Source: Flavobacterium frigoris PS1 (lineage in GTDB: Bacteria; Bacteroidota; Bacteroidia; Flavobacteriales; Flavobacteriaceae). Taken from it: a DNA stretch of 64,000 nucleotides. The position numbers and the translations under genes are program-made. This document shows, piece after piece, positions 9,084 to 16,804 of this stretch (positions are counted from its first letter, which is position 1; every line of letters begins with the position of its first letter). The notes beneath the pieces are model-generated. The model saw only the letters and a list, made by a program, of their open reading frames with translations, ran no database searches and had not been told where the DNA came from. The stretch is taken from NCBI RefSeq assembly GCF_000252125.1, contig NZ_AHKF01000018.1, forward strand, positions 682,001 to 746,000, given 5' to 3'.

Positions 9084-10283
9084 TTATAGAATAGAAAGCT
9101 CTTGCATGCAGGCTTTCATCATTTCATACGTTCTCTTTATGTCATTGTCTAGTCCTATCGAGAAACGAATTAAACCGTCTGTCAAGCCCATTTCTACTTG
9201 TTCCTCCAGTGGAATTTCACTTGAGGTTGAAGACCCCGGAGCGCTAAACAATGTTTTAAAAAACCCTAGACTTACTGCTAAGTATCCTAAATTACGAGAC
9301 TGCATTAGTTCCATCAATTCATTGGCTTTCGCCAAAGAACCCACATCAACTGTCATCATTCCGCCAAAACCATACTCTGGATTAATCATCGAAGCGTATA
9401 ATTTGTGACTTGGGTGACTTGCTAATCCTGGATAAACAGTCTTTAGACCATCTTTCTCAAAACGTTCTGCAAGGTAAGCTGCATTAAGGCTGTGTTGTTT
9501 TATTCTAAGATGTAGTGTACGAAGGTTTTTCATCACACTGGCTGAACGCATACTATCCATTGTAGGTCCTAGCAACATACTAGCGCCACTGTTAACGTCT
9601 TTCAGTTGATTGATGAACTCTTGTGAAGCGCAAGTAACTCCACCAACTGTATCGCTGCTTCCGTTAATATATTTGGTTAAAGAATGAATCACAATATCAG
9701 CGCCAAATTTTACAGGAGAAACAGATAATGGAGAAAAGGTATTGTCAACTACCAAAGTCAAATTGTGTTTTTTTGCAATTTTTGACAAACCAGCAATATC
9801 AGCTACTTCTAGTAAAGGGTTACTCACCGTTTCACAATAGAGAACTTTAGTTTCTGGCGTAATAGCTGCTTCAACAACTTCCAACTTAGTGATATCTACA
9901 AACGCGGTTTTTATGCCAAATCGTGGAGTGAAATTTTTTAAGAACGCATAAGTCCCACCGTATATAGTTCTACTAGAGACAATATGATCACCTGCCCCGC
10001 ACAATTGCAATAAAGTAGGTGTAATGGCTCCCATTCCAGATGCGGAGACGTTTGCCGTTTCTGTTCCTTCCATTGCTGCCATTGCTTTGTCTAAATACAA
10101 ATTACTTGGCGAAGAATGACGAGAGTATAAGTAACAACCTTCCATGTTTCCTTCAAAAGTATCAAACATGGTTTTTGCTGATAAGAAAGTATAGGTAGAA
10201 GAGTCGGATATTGATGGGTTTACACCACCAAACTCACCAAAGTATTGTAAATCTTGAATGTTGTCTGCAGGATTAAATTTCAT
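9084..10283 (-). CDS. Cys/Met metabolism PLP-dependent enzyme (methionine gamma-lyase/cystathionine gamma-lyase family)
   Basis: This 399-residue fold-type I PLP enzyme has the normal family length. Visible family residues are Tyr53 and Arg55 in YSR (phosphate contacts from the partner subunit), Tyr108, Asp180 (PLP pyridine nitrogen) and the PLP-lysine Lys204 in SLTKY. The position that is an active-site Cys in well-studied methionine gamma-lyases (YGC) is Gly110 here, so strict methionine gamma-lyase activity is uncertain. Cystathionine lyase or O-acetylhomoserine-type reactions are alternatives. The gene is divergent from an Lrp/AsnC regulator 290 bp away, the arrangement typical of locally regulated sulfur amino acid catabolism. 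Confidence 0.85.
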   Translation of the reverse strand: MKFNPADNIQDLQYFGEFGGVNPSISDSSTYTFLSAKTMFDTFEGNMEGCYLYSRHSSPSNLYLDKAMAAMEGTETANVSASGMGAITPTLLQLCGAGDHIVSSRTIYGGTYAFLKNFTPRFGIKTAFVDITKLEVVEAAITPETKVLYCETVSNPLLEVADIAGLSKIAKKHNLTLVVDNTFSPLSVSPVKFGADIVIHSLTKYINGSSDTVGGVTCASQEFINQLKDVNSGASMLLGPTMDSMRSASVMKNLRTLHLRIKQHSLNAAYLAERFEKDGLKTVYPGLASHPSHKLYASMINPEYGFGGMMTVDVGSLAKANELMELMQSRNLGYLAVSLGFFKTLFSAPGSSTSSEIPLEEQVEMGLTDGLIRFSIGLDNDIKRTYEMMKACMQELSIL

Positions 10284-10572
10284 TTTAATATTGGTTTTTG
10301 GTTTATTGTTAGCTAATAATTATTTTACTTATAGGATCTATTTATGCATAATTGGCTTTAAGTCAATTAAAACTAATTCAATCACTAAAAAGCTTAAATA
10401 CAATCGGGCATCAATTGAGACCTATTGGTTTATAAAGTAAAGTTCGATTATATAGTTTTTATTATCAATATTACGGTCAAAAAATAGATTTTAAATCTTA
10501 AAAATTGGGTTGTTGTAGATTTTTTATCTATTTTTATTTAAACTTTATGGCTTTTACCAAAAAAATCACAAA

Positions 10573-11031
10573 ATGACATTGGACTCAATAGATAAAAAAT
10601 TGCTGTTGTTACTGCAAACAGATAGTAAAAAGACAACGAAGGAACTTTCGTTAAAACTGAACCTTTCGGTCACTGCGGTCTATGAACGCGTAAAGAAACT
10701 GGAACGAGAGGGAGTTATAGATCAATATGTAGCCTTACTAAACAAGTCGAAAGTGGAGAAGGGCTTTGTCGTATTTTGTCATTTGAAGCTCATACAGCAC
10801 TCTCAGGAATTTCTGACCAAGTTTGAAAGTGAAGTCGTCAAACTTACTGAGGTGTTAGAATGCTTTCACGTAAGTGGTGATTATGATTACATCCTGAAAA
10901 TAGTAGTAAAGGACATGGAAGCCTACAGGCAGTTTTTGGTAAGTAAGCTGACCACACTGCAACACATAGGTAGTACTCAAAGCACCTTTATGATTAGCGA
11001 AGTTAAAAACACAACAGTTGTTCCTTTATAA
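10573..11031 (+). CDS. Lrp/AsnC family transcriptional regulator
   Basis: This 152-residue protein has the classic Lrp layout. An N-terminal winged helix-turn-helix (about residues 4-62) carries LSVTAVYERVKKLEREGVI, and a C-terminal RAM ligand-binding domain carries the CFHVSGDYDYILKI segment. It is divergent from the PLP enzyme at 9084-10283, with a 289-bp intergenic region between them, and is the obvious candidate to control that gene in response to an amino acid. No clear palindrome was found in the shared region. Confidence 0.9.
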   Translation: MTLDSIDKKLLLLLQTDSKKTTKELSLKLNLSVTAVYERVKKLEREGVIDQYVALLNKSKVEKGFVVFCHLKLIQHSQEFLTKFESEVVKLTEVLECFHVSGDYDYILKIVVKDMEAYRQFLVSKLTTLQHIGSTQSTFMISEVKNTTVVPL

Positions 11032-11337
11032 TATATTAGTTGCTGCGGCATTACAAACCCCGAATTATTTGCAATAAAGAAAAGCCATACTTCGGATAAT
11101 TAGCACTAATTAAATTTCTATTTGTCATTATCTTCGAAATTTTTAAAGATGAGGTAATTGTTCATTCTGTTTTTCATTCTTCGAGAAATCATACAAAAAA
11201 GCCTAAATAATAAGTATTAATTAACCAATATACATCGGATTCGCATTTTAAATTATTATTTTTGCATCAGAAAATCTTTGTTCTTGATTTTTAACAGATC
11301 AGCAACAACAAACTATAAACACAAAATAAAATATACT
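11032..11337. other. Intergenic region before lpd
   Basis: About 300 bp without a credible gene. It contains the lpd -7 element TATTTTTG at 11257-11264. Transcription from that element would start near 11271, which supports the lpd start at 11338 over an in-frame ATG at 11278. Confidence 0.5.
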
Positions 11338-12741
11338 ATGAGTTCATTTGACGTAGTCATTATTGGTTCTGGTCCAGGAGGATATGTAGCAGCAATTCGT
11401 TGTGCGCAACTAGGTCTCAAAACAGCAATTATCGAAAAATATTCAACTCTAGGTGGAACTTGTCTTAATGTAGGATGTATTCCTTCAAAAGCCATGTTAG
11501 CATCTTCGCATCATTATGCTGAAATAGCTCATTTTGCAGATCATGGAATTGAAGTTTCAGGTGAAGTAAAAGTAAATTTGGAGAAAATGGTTGCTCGTAA
11601 ACAAGCAGTTGTTGACCAAACATCAGGTGGAGTTAAGTATTTGATGGATAAAAATAAAATTACAGTTCTGGAAGGTTTGGGATCTTTTGTTGATGCGACT
11701 CATGTTGCTGTTGCAAAAGCAGACGGAACATCTGAAACTGTAGAAGCAAAAAACATCATTATTGCAACAGGTTCTAAACCATCTTCTTTGCCTTTTATCA
11801 AAATTGATAAAGAAAGAATTATCACTTCTACTGAAGCGTTAAAATTAAAAGAAGTACCTAAGCACCTCGTTATTATTGGTGGTGGTGTGATTGGAATTGA
11901 ATTAGGTCAAGTGTATTTACGTCTGGGAGCTCAGGTTTCTGTGGTGGAATATATGGACAGAATTATCCCAGGAATGGACGCTTCTTTATCTAAAGAATTG
12001 ACAAAAGTTTTAAAGAAACAAGGAATGAAGTTCTACGTTTCTCATAAGGTGAAGTCCGTTGAAAGAAATGGTGAAGGTATAGTTGTTCAGGCAGATAATG
12101 CAAAAGGAGAAACTATAACGCTAGAAGGAGACTATTCTCTTGTATCTGTAGGACGTCGTCCTTATACTGATGGATTAAATGCAGACAAAGCAGGCGTAAA
12201 AATATCAGATAGAGGACAAGTAGAAGTAAATGATCATTTACAAACTAATATTCCAAATATCTACGCAATTGGTGATGTAGTTCGTGGAGCTATGTTAGCT
12301 CACAAAGCGGAAGAAGAAGGAACTATGGTTGCGGAAATCTTAGCTGGACAAAAACCACATATTGATTATAACTTGATTCCAGGTGTTGTTTATACTTGGC
12401 CAGAAGTGGCTGCAGTAGGACAAACTGAAGAGCAGTTAAAAGCTTCTGGAGTAGAGTATAAAGTTGGAAGCTTTCCTTTCAAAGCATTAGGTCGCGCTAG
12501 AGCGAGTGGGGATTTAGATGGTTTTGTAAAAATCCTTGCTGACGCAAAAACGGATGAGGTTCTTGGAGTTCACATGATTGGAGCTAGAACAGCTGATTTA
12601 ATTGCTGAAGCAGTTGTTGCAATGGAATTCAAATCTTCTGCTGAAGACATCGCAAGAATGTCACACGCACACCCTACATTCGCAGAAGCAATAAAAGAAG
12701 CCGCATTAGCAGCTACTGAAAACAGAGCAATACACGTTTAG
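11338..12741 (+). CDS. lpd: Dihydrolipoyl dehydrogenase (E3)
   Basis: This 467-residue flavoprotein reoxidises dihydrolipoamide in the 2-oxoacid dehydrogenase and glycine cleavage complexes. The FAD-binding GSGPGGY is near the N-terminus, and the redox-active disulfide lies in GGTCLNVGCIPSK. An NAD-binding GGGVIGIELG is mid-protein, and the C-terminal interface carries the catalytic His-Glu segment HAHPTFAEA. The start at 11338 (MSSFDVV) is chosen over 11278 because it matches family N-termini and fits the promoter at 11257. No complex partner is adjacent, so this is a stand-alone E3 gene, followed by a strong terminator. Confidence 0.96.
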   Translation: MSSFDVVIIGSGPGGYVAAIRCAQLGLKTAIIEKYSTLGGTCLNVGCIPSKAMLASSHHYAEIAHFADHGIEVSGEVKVNLEKMVARKQAVVDQTSGGVKYLMDKNKITVLEGLGSFVDATHVAVAKADGTSETVEAKNIIIATGSKPSSLPFIKIDKERIITSTEALKLKEVPKHLVIIGGGVIGIELGQVYLRLGAQVSVVEYMDRIIPGMDASLSKELTKVLKKQGMKFYVSHKVKSVERNGEGIVVQADNAKGETITLEGDYSLVSVGRRPYTDGLNADKAGVKISDRGQVEVNDHLQTNIPNIYAIGDVVRGAMLAHKAEEEGTMVAEILAGQKPHIDYNLIPGVVYTWPEVAAVGQTEEQLKASGVEYKVGSFPFKALGRARASGDLDGFVKILADAKTDEVLGVHMIGARTADLIAEAVVAMEFKSSAEDIARMSHAHPTFAEAIKEAALAATENRAIHV

Positions 12742-12760
12742 TGTTACATAATTTATACTA

Positions 12761-12795
12761 AAAAAACCGTCAAATTTATTTGACGGTTTTTTTTT
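12761..12795 (+). terminator. Rho-independent terminator after lpd
   Basis: AAAAAACCGTCAAA (12761-12774) pairs perfectly with TTTGACGGTTTTTT (12779-12792), followed by more T residues. Confidence 0.9.
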
Positions 12796-12861
12796 GGGAC
12801 AAAAAATTAATTTTGTAATCTTCAACTTGAATTATATAAATAATTAGTTGCGATTCGTTAT

Positions 12862-12869
12862 TATCTTTG
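12862..12869 (+). promoter_or_regulatory. -7 promoter element TATCTTTG for the lipocalin gene
   Basis: TATCTTTG fits TAnnTTTG. It overlaps the alternative in-frame ATG at 12867, which therefore cannot be the start; the ATG at 12885 is preferred. Confidence 0.5.
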
Positions 12870-12884
12870 TTAAAAACAAAAAGG

Positions 12885-13418
12885 ATGAAAAAGAGATATT
12901 TATTAGGTGGGTTAGTTTTAGTAGGTGTTCTTCTTAATTCTTGCTCAAGCAAAACCATTCCAGAAAAAGCAAAAGCAGTTGATCATTTCGATAAAGAAAA
13001 ATATTTAGGTAAATGGTATGAAATTGCTAGGTTAGATTTTAAATATGAAAGAGATTTAAATAATACTACTGCACAATATTCCATCAAAGACAATGGGATG
13101 ATTAAAGTGGATAACAAAGGTTATGATTATAAAAAGAAGGAATGGAAGCAAAGTATTGGTAAAGCCAAGTTTGTAGGTGATGAAAAGGTAGCCATGTTAA
13201 AAGTGTCTTTCTTTGGCCCTTTTTATAGTGGTTATAATGTTATTGCTATTGATAAAGATTATAAATATGCTTTGATTGCGGGAGCAAGCCTTGAATATTT
13301 ATGGATTTTATCTCGAGAAGCATCAATTCCAGAAGAAATTAAAGATGATTATTTGAAAAAAGCACAAGATATTGGGTACAATACTGCCGACTTAATCTGG
13401 GTAGAACATAATAAATAA
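12885..13418 (+). CDS. Lipocalin family lipoprotein (Blc type)
   Basis: This 177-residue protein begins with a lipoprotein signal peptide whose lipobox ends at the Cys of LLNSCSS, predicting an outer-membrane or periplasmic lipoprotein. The mature part has the lipocalin signature GKWYEIARLDFKYE, the central YNVIAIDKDYKYALI strand pair and a C-terminal LWILSREASIPEE segment. This matches bacterial lipocalin Blc, which binds lysophospholipids or fatty acids and is linked to envelope maintenance. It is monocistronic, with its own promoter and a terminator downstream. Confidence 0.92.
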   Translation: MKKRYLLGGLVLVGVLLNSCSSKTIPEKAKAVDHFDKEKYLGKWYEIARLDFKYERDLNNTTAQYSIKDNGMIKVDNKGYDYKKKEWKQSIGKAKFVGDEKVAMLKVSFFGPFYSGYNVIAIDKDYKYALIAGASLEYLWILSREASIPEEIKDDYLKKAQDIGYNTADLIWVEHNK

Positions 13419-13476
13419 TTCAAAATAAGGATTGGAATTGAAAATCGATTTTTAAATAAACCCGATTTTTCACACC

Positions 13477-13513
13477 AAAAAAGAAACCCGCTCCTGTAGC
13501 GGATTTCTTTTTT
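13477..13513. terminator. Terminator between the lipocalin and DoxX-like genes
   Basis: A hairpin with CCCGCT/AGCGG arms sits inside complementary A- and T-rich flanks (one internal mismatch). It can work for both convergent genes. Confidence 0.75.
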
Positions 13514-13534
13514 GATATGCTTTTTTAAAAGGAC

Positions 13535-13912
13535 TTAATCCATTTTAAATAATCCTTTATAGTTTTCCCAGTGGGTAAATATTAAAAATAGATTCCCTAT
13601 AAATACAAATATGGCCAACGGCAAGTTGTCAGGTGTCAAGAAATAGTTGATTAATAGAATATTTAAGGTTACAGGGAAAATGACAAGGTTTGCTAATGTT
13701 GTAAATTTCCCAGTGACAAATGATAATCCGCATAAAAATTCTACCGATTTTGCCAAAGGAAATAAATAAGTAGAGGCTACTAGCCCAAGTTGGAAAGCTT
13801 TAAATTCACCAGTAGAGGCTGCTTCTGGATTAAGATGTAAAAAGTAACTGATAGAGGTATAAAGAAACAAAAGACCTAGGAGTGTTCGAACAATAATGGT
13901 TGCGATTTTCAT
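13535..13912 (-). CDS. DoxX-like small membrane protein
   Basis: This 125-residue hydrophobic protein has four predicted transmembrane helices. It shows the DoxX-like pattern of an N-terminal helix with RTLLGLLFLYTS, a second helix preceded by a Phe/Gly-rich loop, and a short C-terminal tail. DoxX-family proteins are inner-membrane proteins associated with quinone or redox functions, but no activity can be assigned here. It has no operon partner. Confidence 0.7.
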   Translation of the reverse strand: MKIATIIVRTLLGLLFLYTSISYFLHLNPEAASTGEFKAFQLGLVASTYLFPLAKSVEFLCGLSFVTGKFTTLANLVIFPVTLNILLINYFLTPDNLPLAIFVFIGNLFLIFTHWENYKGLFKMD

Positions 13913-14130
13913 AGTATATAGGTTTTATGGGTTACACGACTAAAATGTAATATTCTGGAAATTCACTTTCATTCCTATTAAATAGTTCCCAATGCTACCC
14001 CTTTTATTAGAAACACTATGTCTTTGCTTTAATCTATTGAAATGCTTTAGAGACAGCATGTTATTGTAAATTTACGAAAAATATCGGCTGATTTTTCTTA
14101 TAAGGAGATATTAAAGGTGTTTTTTTATCG

Positions 14131-14138
14131 TAATTTTG
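14131..14138 (+). promoter_or_regulatory. -7 promoter element TAATTTTG before pabB
   Basis: TAATTTTG fits TAnnTTTG and contains the upstream TTG (14136) that could otherwise be read as the pabB start. A transcription start some 7-10 bp further on leaves only the TTG at 14160 usable. Confidence 0.45.
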
Positions 14139-14159
14139 GATTTTAAAAACAGATCCTTT

Positions 14160-15446
14160 TTGAGAACTTCAATTCACAAGCACATTTCAGACCCTAAATT
14201 GTTAAAAAAGCAACTTTTGGGCTGGTCAAAACAATTCCGTGAAATTATTTTTTTGGACAGTAATGATTATCCTCAGCACTATTCAAATTATGATTGTATG
14301 ATGGCGGTAGATGCATTTACTTCTATAAAAACAGATTCCCACAATGCTTTTGAAGATTTAAAACAATACCAACAAACTACTAAAGATTGGATTTTTGGTT
14401 ACTTATCGTATGATTTAAAAAATGATGTTGAGTTACTGCAATCCGGCAATTTTGATGGTTTGGATTTTCCGGATTTATTTTTCTTTCAGCCCAAGAAGAT
14501 ATTTTTGTTGAAAGGAGATCAACTTGAAATTAAATATCTCAATATGTGTGACGATGAACTTGAAGATGACTTTGATGAGATTACAAAAAAACAAGAATCG
14601 AAATTGGAAATAGTAGATAGTATAACGATACGTCAACGCATTTCCGAAAGTAGCTATCTCGAAAAAGTGTCAAAAATGCTTAGCCACATACAGCAGGGTG
14701 ATTTGTATGAGGCTAATTTTTGCATGGAATTTTATGCCGAAAATGTGAAAATAGACCCATTTGATAAATTTCAGAGGCTTAATAAAATTTCACAACCTCC
14801 ATTTTCAGTTTTTTTTAAAAATAACAATCATTTTTTGCTTTGTGCATCCCCTGAGCGTTATTTAAAAAAGCAAGGAGATATACTTCTCTCGCAACCTATT
14901 AAAGGAACAGCAAAACGGTTTTCTGATCCAGTTGAGGATGAAAAGTCAAAAAATCAATTGGTATCAGACCCAAAAGAACGTGCAGAAAATATTATGATTA
15001 CCGACTTGGTTCGAAACGACTTGTCTCATACGGCACAAAAAGGTTCTGTTCAAGTACCAGAGTTGTGTGGTATTTACTCCTTTATGCAGGTGCATCAGAT
15101 GATTTCAACGATTACGTCAAAATTAGACCCTCAATATGCAGTTATAGATGCAATCAAGACCACTTTCCCGATGGGAAGTATGACGGGTGCACCTAAGATT
15201 TCAGCGATGAAAATCATTGAAGAACTTGAAGAGAGTAAACGAGGTTTGTACAGCGGTGCAGTTGGTTACTTTACTCCAGATGGCGACTTCGATTTTAATG
15301 TAGTTATCCGAAGTATTTTGTACAATCAGGAAAGAAACTATCTGTCGTTTTCTGTGGGTAGCGCCATAACATCGCTATCATTTCCCGAAAAAGAATATGA
15401 GGAATGTTTGCTTAAAGCAAAAGCGATGCGAGAAGTTTTGGAATAA
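14160..15446 (+). CDS. pabB: Aminodeoxychorismate synthase component I (anthranilate synthase I family)
   Basis: The protein has a chorismate-binding fold with the family blocks QPIKGTAKR, DLVRNDLS and GSMTGAPK, and conserved acidic metal-binding residues towards the C-terminus. It aminates chorismate to 4-amino-4-deoxychorismate for folate synthesis. I prefer a TTG start at 14160 (MRTSIHKH, 428 residues). An in-frame TTG at 14136 lies inside a promoter-like element, and the first ATG (14298) would remove 54 conserved-looking residues. The gene is followed 47 bp later by tilS and then dsbD. PabB is preferred over TrpE because there are no trp neighbours; a glutamine amidotransferase partner is not in the window. 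Confidence 0.88.
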   Translation: MRTSIHKHISDPKLLKKQLLGWSKQFREIIFLDSNDYPQHYSNYDCMMAVDAFTSIKTDSHNAFEDLKQYQQTTKDWIFGYLSYDLKNDVELLQSGNFDGLDFPDLFFFQPKKIFLLKGDQLEIKYLNMCDDELEDDFDEITKKQESKLEIVDSITIRQRISESSYLEKVSKMLSHIQQGDLYEANFCMEFYAENVKIDPFDKFQRLNKISQPPFSVFFKNNNHFLLCASPERYLKKQGDILLSQPIKGTAKRFSDPVEDEKSKNQLVSDPKERAENIMITDLVRNDLSHTAQKGSVQVPELCGIYSFMQVHQMISTITSKLDPQYAVIDAIKTTFPMGSMTGAPKISAMKIIEELEESKRGLYSGAVGYFTPDGDFDFNVVIRSILYNQERNYLSFSVGSAITSLSFPEKEYEECLLKAKAMREVLE

Positions 15447-15493
15447 GTGAAATTCATAAATCTATTTCAGATTTTAATCTTTATTTTTGAAGA

Positions 15494-16804
15494 ATGCTAG
15501 ATAAACTCAAGAATCATATTGCACATAACTTCCCTTTTTTAGAAAACAAAAAGCTATTGCTGGCAACAAGTGGTGGCCTGGATAGTATGATTATGGCTCA
15601 TTTATTTTACAAACTGAAATATGATGTCGCACTTGTTCATTGTAATTTTCAGTTAAGAGGAATGGAAAGTTTTGGCGATCAGAATTTTGTTCAGGATTAC
15701 GCTGAAGCAAATGAGATACCAATTTTTGTAACGCAATTTGACACGGATGCTTTTGCTAAAGATTATAAGCTTTCTACTCAAGTAGCGGCTCGTGATTTGC
15801 GCTATAACTGGTTTTACGAACTTTTAGAAACTGAAAATTATGACTATATTCTCACTGGCCATCATGCTGATGATAACATAGAAACTTTTTTAATTAATTT
15901 AAGTAGAGGTACTGGACTAGAGGGCTTAGTTGGAATTCCAGAGCAAAATGATAAGATAATCCGGCCGCTATTGCCTTTTTCTCGCGAGGAAATTGCAAAC
16001 TATGCCAATGAGAATGGTATTAAGTGGAGGGAAGACAGCAGCAATGCATCAGATAAATATCTTCGAAATAAAATTCGTCACGATTTGGTTCCGTTATTGA
16101 AAGAGCTTAATCCACAATTCATTTCTTCTTTTCAAAAGACGCAGTCTTTCCTGCAGGAATCGCAGCAAATGGTCGAAGACGCCTCGATTATGGTATATCA
16201 GCAGGTGGCAAAGCAGGAGCAAGACGAAATACGTTTCGATTTAAATCAATTGAAAAAACTACCTAATTATAGGTCGTATTTATACCAGTGGCTGAATGAG
16301 TTTGGGTTTTCAGCCTGGGATGATGTATATGATTTAGTTAATAGTCAAAGTGGAAAGCAAGTTTTTTCGCCTAACTTTCGATTGTTGAAAGACAGGGATT
16401 TCTTAATATTATGTCCAATAAATACTGAAATAGAGGTACGTGACTATTTTATTACTGAGGACACAAAGAAAGTTAATATTCCCTTAAATCTTTCGTTTTG
16501 TAAGGTATCTGACATTTCCGTTGCTTCAAATACCGCTATATTTGTTGATGAAAATAAACTGGAATTTCCTTTGGTATTAAGTCGTTGGAGAGAAGGGGAT
16601 TATTTTCAGCCTTTTGGAATGGAAGGTAAATCTAAGAAAGTGAGTAAGCTTTTTAAAGACGAAAAATTATCATTGATCGAAAAAGAAAATGTTTGGATTT
16701 TATGGTCTGGCGAAACCATTGTTTGGGTTGTGGGAATCAGACAAGACGAACGATTTAGAATAAGAGAAAGCACACAAAACATATTAAAAATACAATTGGA
16801 ATAA
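15494..16804 (+). CDS. tilS: tRNA(Ile)-lysidine synthetase
   Basis: This 436-residue enzyme uses ATP to attach lysine to C34 of tRNA-Ile(CAU), changing its decoding from AUG to AUA. The N-type ATP pyrophosphatase loop SGGLDS is at residues 26-31. The second family block around HHADDNIETFLINLSRGTGL follows, then the LRNKIRH segment and a C-terminal tRNA-binding region with REGDYFQPFGM. Length is normal. Its stop codon shares one base with the dsbD start (TAATG), so the two are translationally coupled. Confidence 0.95.
   Translation: MLDKLKNHIAHNFPFLENKKLLLATSGGLDSMIMAHLFYKLKYDVALVHCNFQLRGMESFGDQNFVQDYAEANEIPIFVTQFDTDAFAKDYKLSTQVAARDLRYNWFYELLETENYDYILTGHHADDNIETFLINLSRGTGLEGLVGIPEQNDKIIRPLLPFSREEIANYANENGIKWREDSSNASDKYLRNKIRHDLVPLLKELNPQFISSFQKTQSFLQESQQMVEDASIMVYQQVAKQEQDEIRFDLNQLKKLPNYRSYLYQWLNEFGFSAWDDVYDLVNSQSGKQVFSPNFRLLKDRDFLILCPINTEIEVRDYFITEDTKKVNIPLNLSFCKVSDISVASNTAIFVDENKLEFPLVLSRWREGDYFQPFGMEGKSKKVSKLFKDEKLSLIEKENVWILWSGETIVWVVGIRQDERFRIRESTQNILKIQLE

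Noticed and set aside
10258..10440. 60-codon plus-strand frame beginning MLSAGLNFILILVFG
   Set aside because: It starts inside the opposite-strand PLP enzyme gene and runs into the shared promoter region. No promoter or similarity supports it.
11278..11337. Upstream in-frame ATG for lpd at 11278
   Set aside because: It would add 20 residues unlike any E3 N-terminus and lies only about 14 bp from the -7 element.
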